Below, piece by piece: positions 6,555 to 13,622 of a stretch of DNA of 13,622 nucleotides. The stretch's first letter is position 1, and the number at the start of each line of letters is the position of its first letter. This DNA is from Desulfobacteraceae bacterium 4572_19 (GTDB lineage: Bacteria > Desulfobacterota > Desulfobacteria > Desulfobacterales > NBLS01), in contig NBLS01000016.1 in NCBI GenBank assembly GCA_002084385.1, forward strand, positions 1 to 13,622. Direction: 5' to 3'. The notes below the pieces were generated by a model. It saw only the letters and a list, made by a program, of their open reading frames with translations, made no database searches and was not told the origin of the DNA. Position numbers and translations under genes: made by a program.

Positions 6555-7637
6555 CTATCCATATTCAGCTATTTCCTGTTGCTCAATTTTCATCTTTTTT
6601 ATTTTTTCAACCAACGTGGTCCTATTAATCTGTAACAACTCTGCGGCTTTGGCTTTTACCCAGTTTGTTCGGTTCAAAGCTTCGATAATCAAACTTTTTT
6701 GATGTCTCTCTACAGCTTCATTAAAACCAAGCCCCTCTTCAAGAATATCCCCTGCAAAGTCTTTATTTCTTAATGTTTTTCCATCTTGAATATATCCGGG
6801 GAGATCTCCTACCACAATTAAATCATCATCCACGAGCACCAGCAATCTTTCCATTAAATTTTCAAGTTCCCGAATATTTCCAGGCCAACTATATGCCATT
6901 AAACACGCCACGGCTTCTTCCGAAACTTTTTTCTTTTCCTGCCCGTTTCTTTCCGATAATCTATCAATAAAATAAGAAACCAAAAGAGGAATGTCCACAG
7001 TACGTTCTCTTAACGGTGGAACATGAATTGGAATAACATTTAATCTATAAAACAAATCTTCACGAAATTTACCTTTACCCACCGATAATTTCAAATCCTT
7101 ATTTGTTGCTGATATAATACGGATATCTACCTTTGTACTACTTGTACTACCAACACGCTCAAAACACTGTTCTTGAACAGCCCGAAGCAATTTTACTTGA
7201 AGGTCAGGACTCATATCACCTATTTCATCAAGAAAAACTGTCCCACCATTCGCCATCTCTAACCTACCCATACGAGCACGATGGGCTCCGGTAAAGGCAC
7301 CTTTTTCATGCCCAAAAAGTTCACTTTCAAGAAGTTCACCAGGTATGGCACCACAATTTATCACTACTATGGGAGCGTTACATCTTGGACTGTTTGAATG
7401 GATAGCCTGTGCAATCAATTCCTTACCTGTGCCACTTTCTCCTGTAACAAGGACAGTACTTGTTGACGATGCCACCTTTTGAATTCTTTTCAAAACACTA
7501 AGAATCTTAGTGCTTTTACCGACAATCCCATCAATAACAGCATCTTGATAATTAAATGATACTGACATGGACTGACCAGCTAACTCCTGCATAAAGTCCT
7601 CTTTTCGAGGCTTCGACAAATTTTCTCCACCAAGCAT
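6555..7637 (-). CDS. FlrA/FleQ-like sigma-54-dependent flagellar activator
   Basis: A 360-residue enhancer-binding protein with an intact AAA+ core: Walker A GESGTGKE (66-73), GAFTGAH (113-119), Walker B FLDEIGD (135-141), sensor [12 protein letters not shown] and arginine finger FREDLFYRL (191-199). The C-terminal helix-turn-helix ([24 protein letters not shown]) carries the NRTTLVEK signature of FleQ/FlrA. It lacks the ~120-residue N-terminal FleQ/REC domain of those ~490-residue proteins, so it may act constitutively or be controlled by the preceding linker. Start is ambiguous: ATG 7637 has no ribosome site, while ATG 7592 (MQELAGQS) has AAGAGGA five bases before it and would give 345 residues; I give the longer frame. 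It is downstream of cheY with a family C repeat between. Likely master activator for the two sigma-54 promoters here. Confidence 0.9.
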   Translation of the reverse strand: MLGGENLSKPRKEDFMQELAGQSMSVSFNYQDAVIDGIVGKSTKILSVLKRIQKVASSTSTVLVTGESGTGKELIAQAIHSNSPRCNAPIVVINCGAIPGELLESELFGHEKGAFTGAHRARMGRLEMANGGTVFLDEIGDMSPDLQVKLLRAVQEQCFERVGSTSSTKVDIRIISATNKDLKLSVGKGKFREDLFYRLNVIPIHVPPLRERTVDIPLLVSYFIDRLSERNGQEKKKVSEEAVACLMAYSWPGNIRELENLMERLLVLVDDDLIVVGDLPGYIQDGKTLRNKDFAGDILEEGLGFNEAVERHQKSLIIEALNRTNWVKAKAAELLQINRTTLVEKIKKMKIEQQEIAEYG

Positions 7638-7706
7638 ACTTGATATATCATTATAATCTCTACTGACAATGTACTTTAACTAACAATCCACATGAAATAC
7701 TACAGA

Positions 7707-7847
7707 GCGTACAACGAAGTGAAATTAATTATGTGACAACTTATATAGACTGTCAGATAATTAATTTCACAAGACGTAACGAAGAAACCGTATGTAATAC
7801 TGCAACAAGCGTACAACACAGTGAAATTAATTATGTGACAGTCTATA
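7707..7847. repeat. Family C palindromic repeat: three arms, two exclusive hairpins
   Basis: Arm 1 (7719-7738, GTGAAATTAATTATGTGACA) pairs with arm 2 (7751-7770) at 19 of 20 positions with a 12-nt loop. Arm 2 extended (7744-7770) also pairs with arm 3 (7821-7847) at 26 of 27 positions across a 50-nt loop. Arms 1 and 3 are direct repeats that share flanks (AATACT.C...GCGTACAAC). A further copy is at 10911-10949. The element fills most of the space between the cheY stop (5 bp away) and the FlrA-like start, both on the minus strand. No U-run follows either hairpin. Confidence 0.85.
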
Positions 7848-7852
7848 AGACA

Positions 7853-8227
7853 CTATTTAATAATTTTCTGAAGTTTTTCCAAAATAGCATCAGCTGTAAA
7901 AGGTTTCACCACATAGTTAGATACTCCTGCCTGAACAGCTTCTATAACATTATGCTTCTGAGCCTCAGCTGTTACCATTAAAAAAGGAACCTTTTGATGT
8001 GTACCACCGCTACGAACCTTTCTTAACAAATCAATGCCCGACATTTTAGGCATATTCCAATCTGAAATAATCAGATCAAAAGTACCTTTTTCAAGCTCAT
8101 CAAATGCAGTTGTACCGTCATCCGCCTCGATTATTTTAGAAAATCCCAACTGCTTCAATATGTTTTTCATGATACGACGCATTGTAGCGAAATCATCTAC
8201 TACCAATATTTTAATGGACGTATCCAT
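7853..8227 (-). CDS. cheY: Chemotaxis response regulator CheY
   Basis: A 124-residue single REC domain, the full length of CheY. Key residues are all present: acidic pair D11-D12, phospho-acceptor D56 in ISDWNMP, switch T86 in MVTAEA, and K108 in VVKPF. The segment FATMRRIMKNILKQLGF after the acidic pair is the CheY-type helix 1. Phospho-CheY binds the flagellar switch (FliM) and sets rotation. Start: ATG 8227 with GGAGGAGGGAG upstream at good distance. The CheX-type phosphatase gene lies upstream on the same strand, separated by a family A hairpin. The upstream stretch 8228-8400 is AT-rich and gave no promoter I can defend. Confidence 0.93.
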   Translation of the reverse strand: MDTSIKILVVDDFATMRRIMKNILKQLGFSKIIEADDGTTAFDELEKGTFDLIISDWNMPKMSGIDLLRKVRSGGTHQKVPFLMVTAEAQKHNVIEAVQAGVSNYVVKPFTADAILEKLQKIIK

Positions 8228-8400
8228 TATTATCTCCCTCCTCCTATTTAAGGGTTCACCCTAATATAGCAACAACCTACGCAAATCCGACTCAATATTT
8301 TAATACATACTACAAAAAAACTATTTTTCAAAATCTTTTTTTCAATAATTTAATTTATTTTCAATAAAAAAACATAATTGCTCACAAATAACAATAAAAT

Positions 8401-8502
8401 GTAACTGTTCACAAGTGCCTTATATTCACATAAACAGCTTATTACATAATAGTTGCCCTAATATTATGATAAGCTACTTATATGAAGATTGTGAATGCTT
8501 AC
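8401..8502. repeat. Family A hairpin element, copy 3 (imperfect)
   Basis: The ends are GTAACTGTTCACAAG (8401) and GTGAATGCTTAC (8491-8502). The arms share CATAAACAGCTTAT.. and its complement, imperfectly. The loop (CATAATAGTTGCCC..) reverse-complemented matches the loop of copy 1 (GGACAACTATTATAT), so the copy is inverted relative to copy 1. It starts 7 bp after the CheX stop codon. More decayed than copies 1 and 2. Confidence 0.75.
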
Positions 8503-8509
8503 AATAAAA

Positions 8510-8971
8510 TTATGTCTCCATACAAACCTCAATTACAAATTTCCCCTCATTTATTGAAAAAGGTATAGCAATTTTAGGACCGTTTGTATAGTGAATAATT
8601 GAGTGTTGTTTACCGGTTATAACAGAAGGAATTGCCGCATTAAAAATTTTACCAATTTTCTCTAATTCTCTTCTTGCCTGACCAGATATCATATTAGTTA
8701 ATTCTCCAACAGCATCAGCAATTTCAGCATTTACTTCCTTCATCTCTTCATTAAACATATTTGAAACAATTTTTAGAATTGCTCCCTGATCAAAAGTAAC
8801 AGCAACCGTTCCATTTTTAGCACCCGTAATACCAATAACACCAGTTACATCTCCCTGTGCTACATCATTTTTCTTCAAAAACGGTTTTCCGGCTACCGGC
8901 CTGACAAATGCCATCGTCTCAAGAACGTTGGTAGTTGCATTAACAAAAGGATTAATTAATTTTGCATCCAC
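8510..8971 (-). CDS. cheX: CheX-type CheY-P phosphatase
   Basis: A 153-residue protein of the CheC/CheX/FliY phosphatase fold, full length for CheX. The catalytic ExxN motif is visible as E90-L-T-N93 within DAVGELTNMISGQARREL, the long helix whose Glu and Asn position water for removing phosphate from CheY. A single ExxN site and no FliN domain separate CheX from CheC/FliY. Start: ATG 8971 just 11 bp after the PilZ stop, with GGGGATAGGG before it, so the two genes are probably one transcript. cheY follows downstream, a natural substrate pairing. The stop is followed at once by a family A hairpin. Confidence 0.88.
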   Translation of the reverse strand: MDAKLINPFVNATTNVLETMAFVRPVAGKPFLKKNDVAQGDVTGVIGITGAKNGTVAVTFDQGAILKIVSNMFNEEMKEVNAEIADAVGELTNMISGQARRELEKIGKIFNAAIPSVITGKQHSIIHYTNGPKIAIPFSINEGKFVIEVCMET

Positions 8972-8982
8972 TACCCTATCCC

Positions 8983-9354
8983 CTATTTTTGAATACGACC
9001 TGCAAAAACTTCATCAGGATTATCGCTATTATAACGTACAATATTTTTTAAATGAGTAAATGTATCAACATCCATAGAGTCAAAAACAACTGCGACTCCC
9101 GTTTCTTTTCTTCTGATAACACGTCCACTCATATTCAAGGAAATACCGTCAACAGTTCCTGTTAAAACAATATTAACTTTACATTTTTCCCCGATTAGAA
9201 CATCTTCATTTGTACTAATAAAAACTCCGTTAAGGCTTAAATCAACAATATTACCTTTCCCTATAATTTCGGAAGTACCTACCTTTAAAGAAATTTCTGT
9301 TTGAAAGCCAACCCTGTTACGCCCTCTTCTCTCACTGTTTTGGTCAACTGACAT
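8983..9354 (-). CDS. PilZ-domain c-di-GMP-binding protein
   Basis: A 123-residue single PilZ domain. Both nucleotide-binding motifs are in place: RxxxR as R10-G-R-N-R14 near the N-terminus and DxSxxG as D38-L-S-L-N-G43. A beta-barrel of alternating hydrophobic strands follows and a helix closes the domain. Such stand-alone PilZ proteins act as c-di-GMP effectors, for example by braking flagella. Here it sits between an HD-GYP gene and CheX/CheY, so a motility role is likely; that is inference. Start: ATG 9354 with AAAGGAGATG upstream at proper spacing. No convincing sigma-54 box precedes it. Confidence 0.92.
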   Translation of the reverse strand: MSVDQNSERRGRNRVGFQTEISLKVGTSEIIGKGNIVDLSLNGVFISTNEDVLIGEKCKVNIVLTGTVDGISLNMSGRVIRRKETGVAVVFDSMDVDTFTHLKNIVRYNSDNPDEVFAGRIQK

Positions 9355-9465
9355 AAAAGCATCTCCTTTCAGTCATAATTAAACACCAACTCCACATACA
9401 TTAGAGCAATATACCACTTACATAATAAAAAGTAAAGCTAAAGAATAGTGTTTTTATTCTTTTTT

Positions 9466-9490
9466 ATATGAAAGTCCATAGCAAGTTATT
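9466..9490 (+). repeat. Family B remnant, copy 4 (core deleted)
   Basis: TATATGAAAGTCCAT joined directly to AGCAAGTTATT: the beginning and end of the family B unit without its middle. It lies just after the stop of the HD-GYP gene, between it and PilZ. Confidence 0.5.
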
Positions 9491-9506
9491 TAAATTTTAC
9501 AAATAG

Positions 9507-10828
9507 CTACACATCTTGTATCTTCCCCGACTCAAATATTTTTAAAAACACATCAACTATTTCAGGATCAAATTGAGTTCCAGAACAATCTTTTATAATT
9601 GAAATAATCTTTTTACTATCCATTTTTTTTCTATATGCACGATCTGATGCCATTGCATCGTAAGAATCTGCAACAGATAAAATTCTGGCAAGCAATGGTA
9701 TATCATCTGATAACAAACCATCCGGGTATCCCTGTCCATCAAACCGTTCATGATGATGCTTTATAATTTTTCTTTCACGATTCCACAACCCTAATTGACT
9801 TACGATATTAGCCCCTATAACCGGATGTTTTTTTATTTCTGCAAACTCCTCATCTGTAAGCTTTCCTTGTTTAAGCAAAATATCATCTCTTATACCAATC
9901 TTACCAATATCATGCAATCGTCCGGCAAAATTTAGTATTTCTAACTCTTCGGTACTACATCCAAATTCACGACCAATCATAATAGAAAGTTCTGCAACCC
10001 TGTTAGAGTGCTGTTCCGTATATGAATCTTTTGCCTCTAATGCTGCTACAAATGCATAAAGAGTCGAAAAAAGATTTTCGTAAATATTTTCGTAAAGAGC
10101 TATATTTTCAATAGCATAAGCCGCCCTTTGAGCAATAAACGAAAGATAATAAAGGTCCATTTCAACAAATTTACGAGTTCCTGTACTCCACGCACAAAAT
10201 CAGCTTCTTTTATTTCCACCCCTCCATCTAAATCCACTACAACCTGATCATCAAAAGCAAAAGCAACCTCATAGGGGCATTCCATCTCTTCATTTATTAA
10301 ATAAAATCTCATTTCTTCTGCCTGAACAACTTGAACTCCCATTGTTACAAGATGCCGAAACATCTCCTCACCTGAGTTAACAGAAGTAAAACCTTCCATT
10401 ATTTTATTAAGAATATTAAGCTCATTAATAAGGGCATTCAACTCTTCAACTTTATAGAGTAATTCACGATTTAACTCCTCAATCTTAGCCTTACCTTCCA
10501 ACTCTTTACTTAAAATAATATTTTCCACAAAAAGCTTACGTTCTCTCATTACACGCTTAACGCAAACTTCCATATTTTTAAGATTTATTGGCTTAATCAG
10601 AAAATCAACAACTCCATTTTTAAGAGTTTTAATAATATTATCCATTGACGGCATATTAAGATCAGTAAAGCAACAATCAATTTTATTATTTTTCAGAATT
10701 TCAACAGCTTCCACTCCATTTTCTGCAGTTAAAACCTTATACCCTTTACGAAGAAAATAATCTTCTGATATCTCAAGAATGCTCTGCTCATCATCGACAA
10801 ATAAAATTGTTTCTTTTTTTTCACTCAT
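9507..10828 (-). pseudogene. REC-GAF-HD-GYP response regulator (c-di-GMP phosphodiesterase), two internal deletions
   Basis: The gene is split in two frames (10828-10100 and 10160-9507). The N-terminus is a REC domain: VDDEQ acidic pocket and phospho-site in FTDLNMP. But DLNMP runs straight into SMDNIIKTLKNGVVDFLIKP, so about 25-30 residues (helix 3, strand 4 and the switch Thr) are missing in frame. A coiled coil and the start of a GAF domain follow. The GAF breaks at ...DFVRGV; the frame resumes at STGTRKFVEMDLYYLSFIAQRA, the last GAF helix, so some 60 residues are lost with a frameshift (3n+1). The HD-GYP domain is complete: HSNRV, RLHDIGKIG, HPVIG, HHHERFDGQGYPDGL. If the whole gene were intact it would hydrolyse c-di-GMP, countering the signal that PilZ reads next door. 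A shorter HD-GYP-only product could start at ATG 10160, but no ribosome site is evident. Confidence 0.88.
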
Positions 10829-10875
10829 AATTCACAATCAGAACCTACGTAATAAATTAATATAATTTTCTGTAA

Positions 10876-10949
10876 GCGAATATAAGGCACTGTTGTAATA
10901 CTTAAGATGAGTGTACAACGAAGTGAAATTATTTATGTAATGGTCTATA
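10876..10949. repeat. Family A fragment joined to family C copy
   Basis: GCGAATATAAGGCACT (10876-10891) is identical to 2015-2030 in the right arm of family A copy 1; the rest of that element is absent. Directly after it, 10911-10949 (GTGTACAACGAAGTGAAATT.. to GGTCTATA) matches family C, with the same AATACT lead-in as the copy at 7794. The copy lies in the 209-bp divergent space between the HD-GYP and hydantoinase genes. The rest of that space has a direct repeat AACTTGCAT (10967-10975, 10981-10989) and no promoter I can defend. Confidence 0.65.
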
Positions 10950-11037
10950 CATACATCTTTTTAAAAAACTTGCATATAAAAACTTGCATTTTCTTCAACA
11001 CAAACCAAAAACATAATATTAAAAATTGGATAATACC

Positions 11038-12721
11038 ATGATTATTGGCTTAGATGTAGGAAACCCTCCAGTCAGATCTTTTTAACACTGTTCTGAGCGG
11101 ACTTGAAAAAATTCTAAAAAAAATAGACAGAAAAACTATCCCTGAAAAAATCGCCGAAGAAAAAATATCCAAAGAAAGCGTAACCAAAGAAGATATAAAA
11201 CGGATAGTACTTAGCACAACACTTACCACAAATGCTGTTGTGCAAAGCCAAAACCATCCGGAAACAGGCTTAATAGTAATAAGTGGTCCGGGAATAGATC
11301 CGGAAGCTTTTCGGCAAGGTGAACATTACTATGCAGTATCAGGTTCCATTGATCACCGTGGACGAGAAGTTGAGCCAATTAATATAAGTCAGATAAAAAA
11401 AATAATTACTCTATTAAAAAAAGATGGTGTTAAATATGTAGGTGTAATCGGAAAATTTTCACCACGAAATCCTGCCCATGAAATTAATATAGCTAATATG
11501 CTGGAAAATTCATTTGAAAAAGTTTTTATGGGACATACTATTTCAGGCAATTTAAATTTTCCACGCCGTATAGCCACAACTCGCCTTAATGCAATAGTAT
11601 ATAAACTTCACAAGCTATTTTTTGAAGCAGTACAAAAATCTCTTGCCGCAAAGGGACTTTCCATTCCAATACACATCCTTAAAGCAGACGGGGGGACAAT
11701 GAATCTTGCATCATCAATGGATTTTCCGGGGCAGTCTGTTCTTTCAGGTCCTGCCGCAAGTGCAATGGGTTCCATTGCATTTGCTCCAGAAAAACAAGAT
11801 GTTGTCGTTATAGATATTGGAGGCACCACAACAGATATATCAATACTCATAGATAAAACGCCTGTCTTAGAACCTGTAGGCATAAAACATGGCGGTTATA
11901 AAACCCTTATCCGTTCACTTCAAAATAAATCCATAGGAATTGGTGGGGACAGTTATGTTAAAGTAGTAAAAGGTGAACTTATAATCGGTCCCGAACGTAA
12001 AGGTCCTGCCATGGCTTTTGGAGGAAAACATCCGACAACAACGGATGCACTTTCTGTTCTAAATATTATGGATCAAGGTAACAGGGAAAATGCTATTTTA
12101 GGAATACAGCCAATTGCCGACACACTTAACGTTTCTATTATCGAAGCCTCTGAAATGATCTTTAATCAAGCCTGTAACTCAATAATTCATGAAATATTTA
12201 CTATTATTAAAAAAATGAATAGCAAACCTGTTTATACGGTGCATGAGTTCCTTGACAGCTATAAAATAACACCCATGAAAATTCTTATTATGGGGGGACC
12301 TGCACCATACTTTGCAGAGATGCTTCAGGATATTTCAGGTATAGAAACAGTCGTTTTACCCAACTGGGGAACGGCAAATGCAACGGGAGCTGCCCTTGCA
12401 AGAACCACCTGCGAAGTAAGCCTTATTGCTGATACAGAGTTAGGATTTATAACATCACCAGAAGAAGATTATAAAGAGAAGATTACAGGAATCTATTCAG
12501 AAGAAGATGCACTTGAAACAGCTTACAGCCTGTTACTGCATAAAACCTTAATAAACGGTTCTTCATCTGATAATTTTCAGGCAGAGGTTATAGAGTCACA
12601 AACATTTGATATTGTAAAAGACTCTGCACAAATGGGAAAAAACATTCGAATAAAAATTCAGGCTAAACCTGGACTTATACACGGATATAAATCTTATATA
12701 CAGGAGCCGGATAAAAAATGA
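11038..12721 (+). pseudogene. Hydantoinase/oxoprolinase-family (HyuA-like) protein, N-terminal deletion and frameshift
   Basis: The gene opens with ATG 11038, MIIGLDVG, the classic start of the family's actin-like ATPase fold, but lacks the expected GGTxTD loop. That frame stops at 11085. The second frame is open from about 11066 (SDLFNTVLSGLEKIL...) through STTLTTNAV to the stop at 12721. About 25-30 residues (3n+2 nt) are therefore missing after LDVG. The remainder is intact: DIGGTTTDISI nucleotide loop near 11813, MGGPAPYFAEML, and GTANATGAALAR towards the C-terminus. ATP-dependent ring-opening or carboxylation is the family activity; the substrate is unknown. The longest uninterrupted frame starts at ATG 11240 but has no convincing ribosome site and would lack strands of the ATPase fold. 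The end overlaps the next gene by 4 bp (ATGA), so the two are translationally coupled. Confidence 0.85.
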
Positions 12722-13622
12722 TAAAAGCCAAAAATAAAACAGGTCTTGTCTTTTTTCCAGCATTTGACTGGGAAATCAGCCCCACCCATCCTGAAAGAAA
12801 AGAACGTCTTTTATACACCAGAGATCAGGTGCAAGAAGAGGGTCTTTTTGATATAAACGGAATTTCTGAGCTTAAACCCGAAATGGTTACCCCTGAAGAT
12901 ATTCAGCGTGTCCATTTTTGTATCCCCAATGAAAAAGCAATTGCCACAAGATCACACCTTATAAGTGGAGGTGGTGCAAAAACCATCGGCAAGGCAGTTC
13001 TGGAAAAAAAGATTGATAAAGGCTTTGCCCTTGTGCGTCCACCGGGGCATCATGCCATGAGGTTTGCACATGGTGGCAGGGGTTTTTGCCATATTAACAT
13101 TGAAGCCATAATGATAGAGTATCTGCGTGCAAAATACAATGTAGGCAAAGTGGCTATTATTGACACCGACTGCCATCACGGAGATGGAACAAGCGATATT
13201 TACTGGCATGATCCAAATACTCTTTTTATCTCAATTCATCAAGATGGTCGTACCCTTTACCCCGGAACAGGTTTTCCGGATGAACAAGGTGGTCCTAATG
13301 CTTTTGGAACAACTATAAATATTCCCTTACCCCCGGGAACATCACCTGAAGGTTATCTTTACACCATAAGAAATGTAGTACTTCCAATCCTTGACGAATT
13401 TAAACCGGACATTAGCAGTACTCGAAGGAGGATACTCCATTGAAGGAGCTCTTCCCTATGTTAATGTAGGTATTATTCTTGCCATGGCCGGACTTGATTA
13501 CAGTCACGTTATGGAACCCGATTACAACCCTGAAAGAATTAAACAGACAAAGCAAATAACAGATATAATAAAACGTATATGTGAAACATCTCTTTCAAAC
13601 TGGAAAAACCGAAAATCATTAA
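12718..13622 (+). pseudogene. Histone deacetylase-family amidohydrolase, internal deletion, runs off window
   Basis: An AcuC/HDAC-like deacetylase fold. Seen: HPERKERL near the N-terminus, catalytic pair H111-H112 in RPPGHH, zinc ligands D151 and H153 in DTDCHHGDG, and substrate loop YPGTGFPDEQG. At KPDI the frame breaks and ends at 13443. In another frame AVLEGGYS (the conserved GGY with the catalytic Tyr) continues to the window edge (...SNWKNRKSL). Between KPDI and LEGGY the family carries ~70-80 residues with the SAGFD/DAH loop and the third zinc ligand. This is absent here, with a 3n+2 shift. The protein as read would be inactive. Bacterial members deacetylate small molecules such as polyamines or acetoin-related compounds as well as proteins. 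The ATG overlaps the stop of the hydantoinase gene, which suggests a joint pathway. The 3' end is outside the window. Confidence 0.88.

Noticed and set aside
7739..7981. Plus-strand open frame across the family C repeat and the end of cheY
   Set aside because: It is antisense to a clear CheY gene and crosses a palindromic repeat. It has no ribosome site or recognisable protein.
8251..8262. Short dyad AGGGTTCACCCT upstream of cheY
   Set aside because: Five-base arms overlapping the leader; too short to call an operator without comparison.
10967..10989. Direct repeat AACTTGCAT with 14-bp period before the hydantoinase gene
   Set aside because: Two copies of a 9-mer in AT-rich sequence; could be an operator pair, but nothing else supports it.
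11389..11883. Minus-strand open frames inside the hydantoinase gene
   Set aside because: They lie opposite a well-conserved coding frame and resemble no family.

Overview
The window is AT-rich and reads as the chromosome of a motile, Gram-negative bacterium, most likely a sulfate-reducer-type Desulfobacterota (Desulfobacterales-like). That placement is an inference from the protein style and from the mix of sigma-54 activators, HD-GYP, PilZ and CheX genes beside flagellar genes. No rRNA or tRNA gene is present to confirm it.

Layout. From about 10.83 kb down to 0.3 kb every gene is on the minus strand and belongs to one flagellar/chemotaxis/c-di-GMP control block. In transcription order it holds: an HD-GYP response regulator (broken), a PilZ protein, a CheX-type phosphatase, CheY, a FlrA/FleQ-like sigma-54 activator, a secreted AMIN-like/TPR protein, a FlrC/FlgR-like sigma-54 response regulator (broken), then flgB, flgC and fliE. 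Good -24/-12 (sigma-54) promoters lie in front of both the TPR gene and flgB, so the two activators plausibly drive neighbouring genes. From 11.04 kb to the right edge, on the plus strand, a hydantoinase/oxoprolinase-family gene overlaps by 4 bp a histone-deacetylase-family gene. Both of these are broken, and the second runs off the window.

Two things stand out. First, the intergenic spaces are packed with palindromic elements, and no coding interior contains one. Family A is about 100-111 bp with GTAAGCGTTCACAAG-like ends and long hairpin arms; its copies have different arm sequences that still pair. Family B is built on ATGAAAGTCCATG / GACTTTCAT modules. Family C has arms GTGAAATTAATTATGTGACA, with three arms in one place that can pair in two exclusive ways. 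There is also a solitary 150-bp palindrome with a 4-base loop at 61-210. Several family A and C copies sit within a few bases of stop codons, and one supplies the stop codon itself.

Second, four genes carry five internal gaps (roughly 25 to 80 residues each by comparison with family architecture), each cutting conserved domain cores: Walker B of an AAA+ domain, the switch region of a REC domain, the middle of a GAF domain, the N-terminal glycine loop of the hydantoinase, and a zinc-ligand loop of the deacetylase. The frames on both sides of each gap are otherwise clean. The gaps are therefore either very recent deletions or, quite likely, artefacts of assembly or amplification, and should be settled with reads before any biology is built on them.
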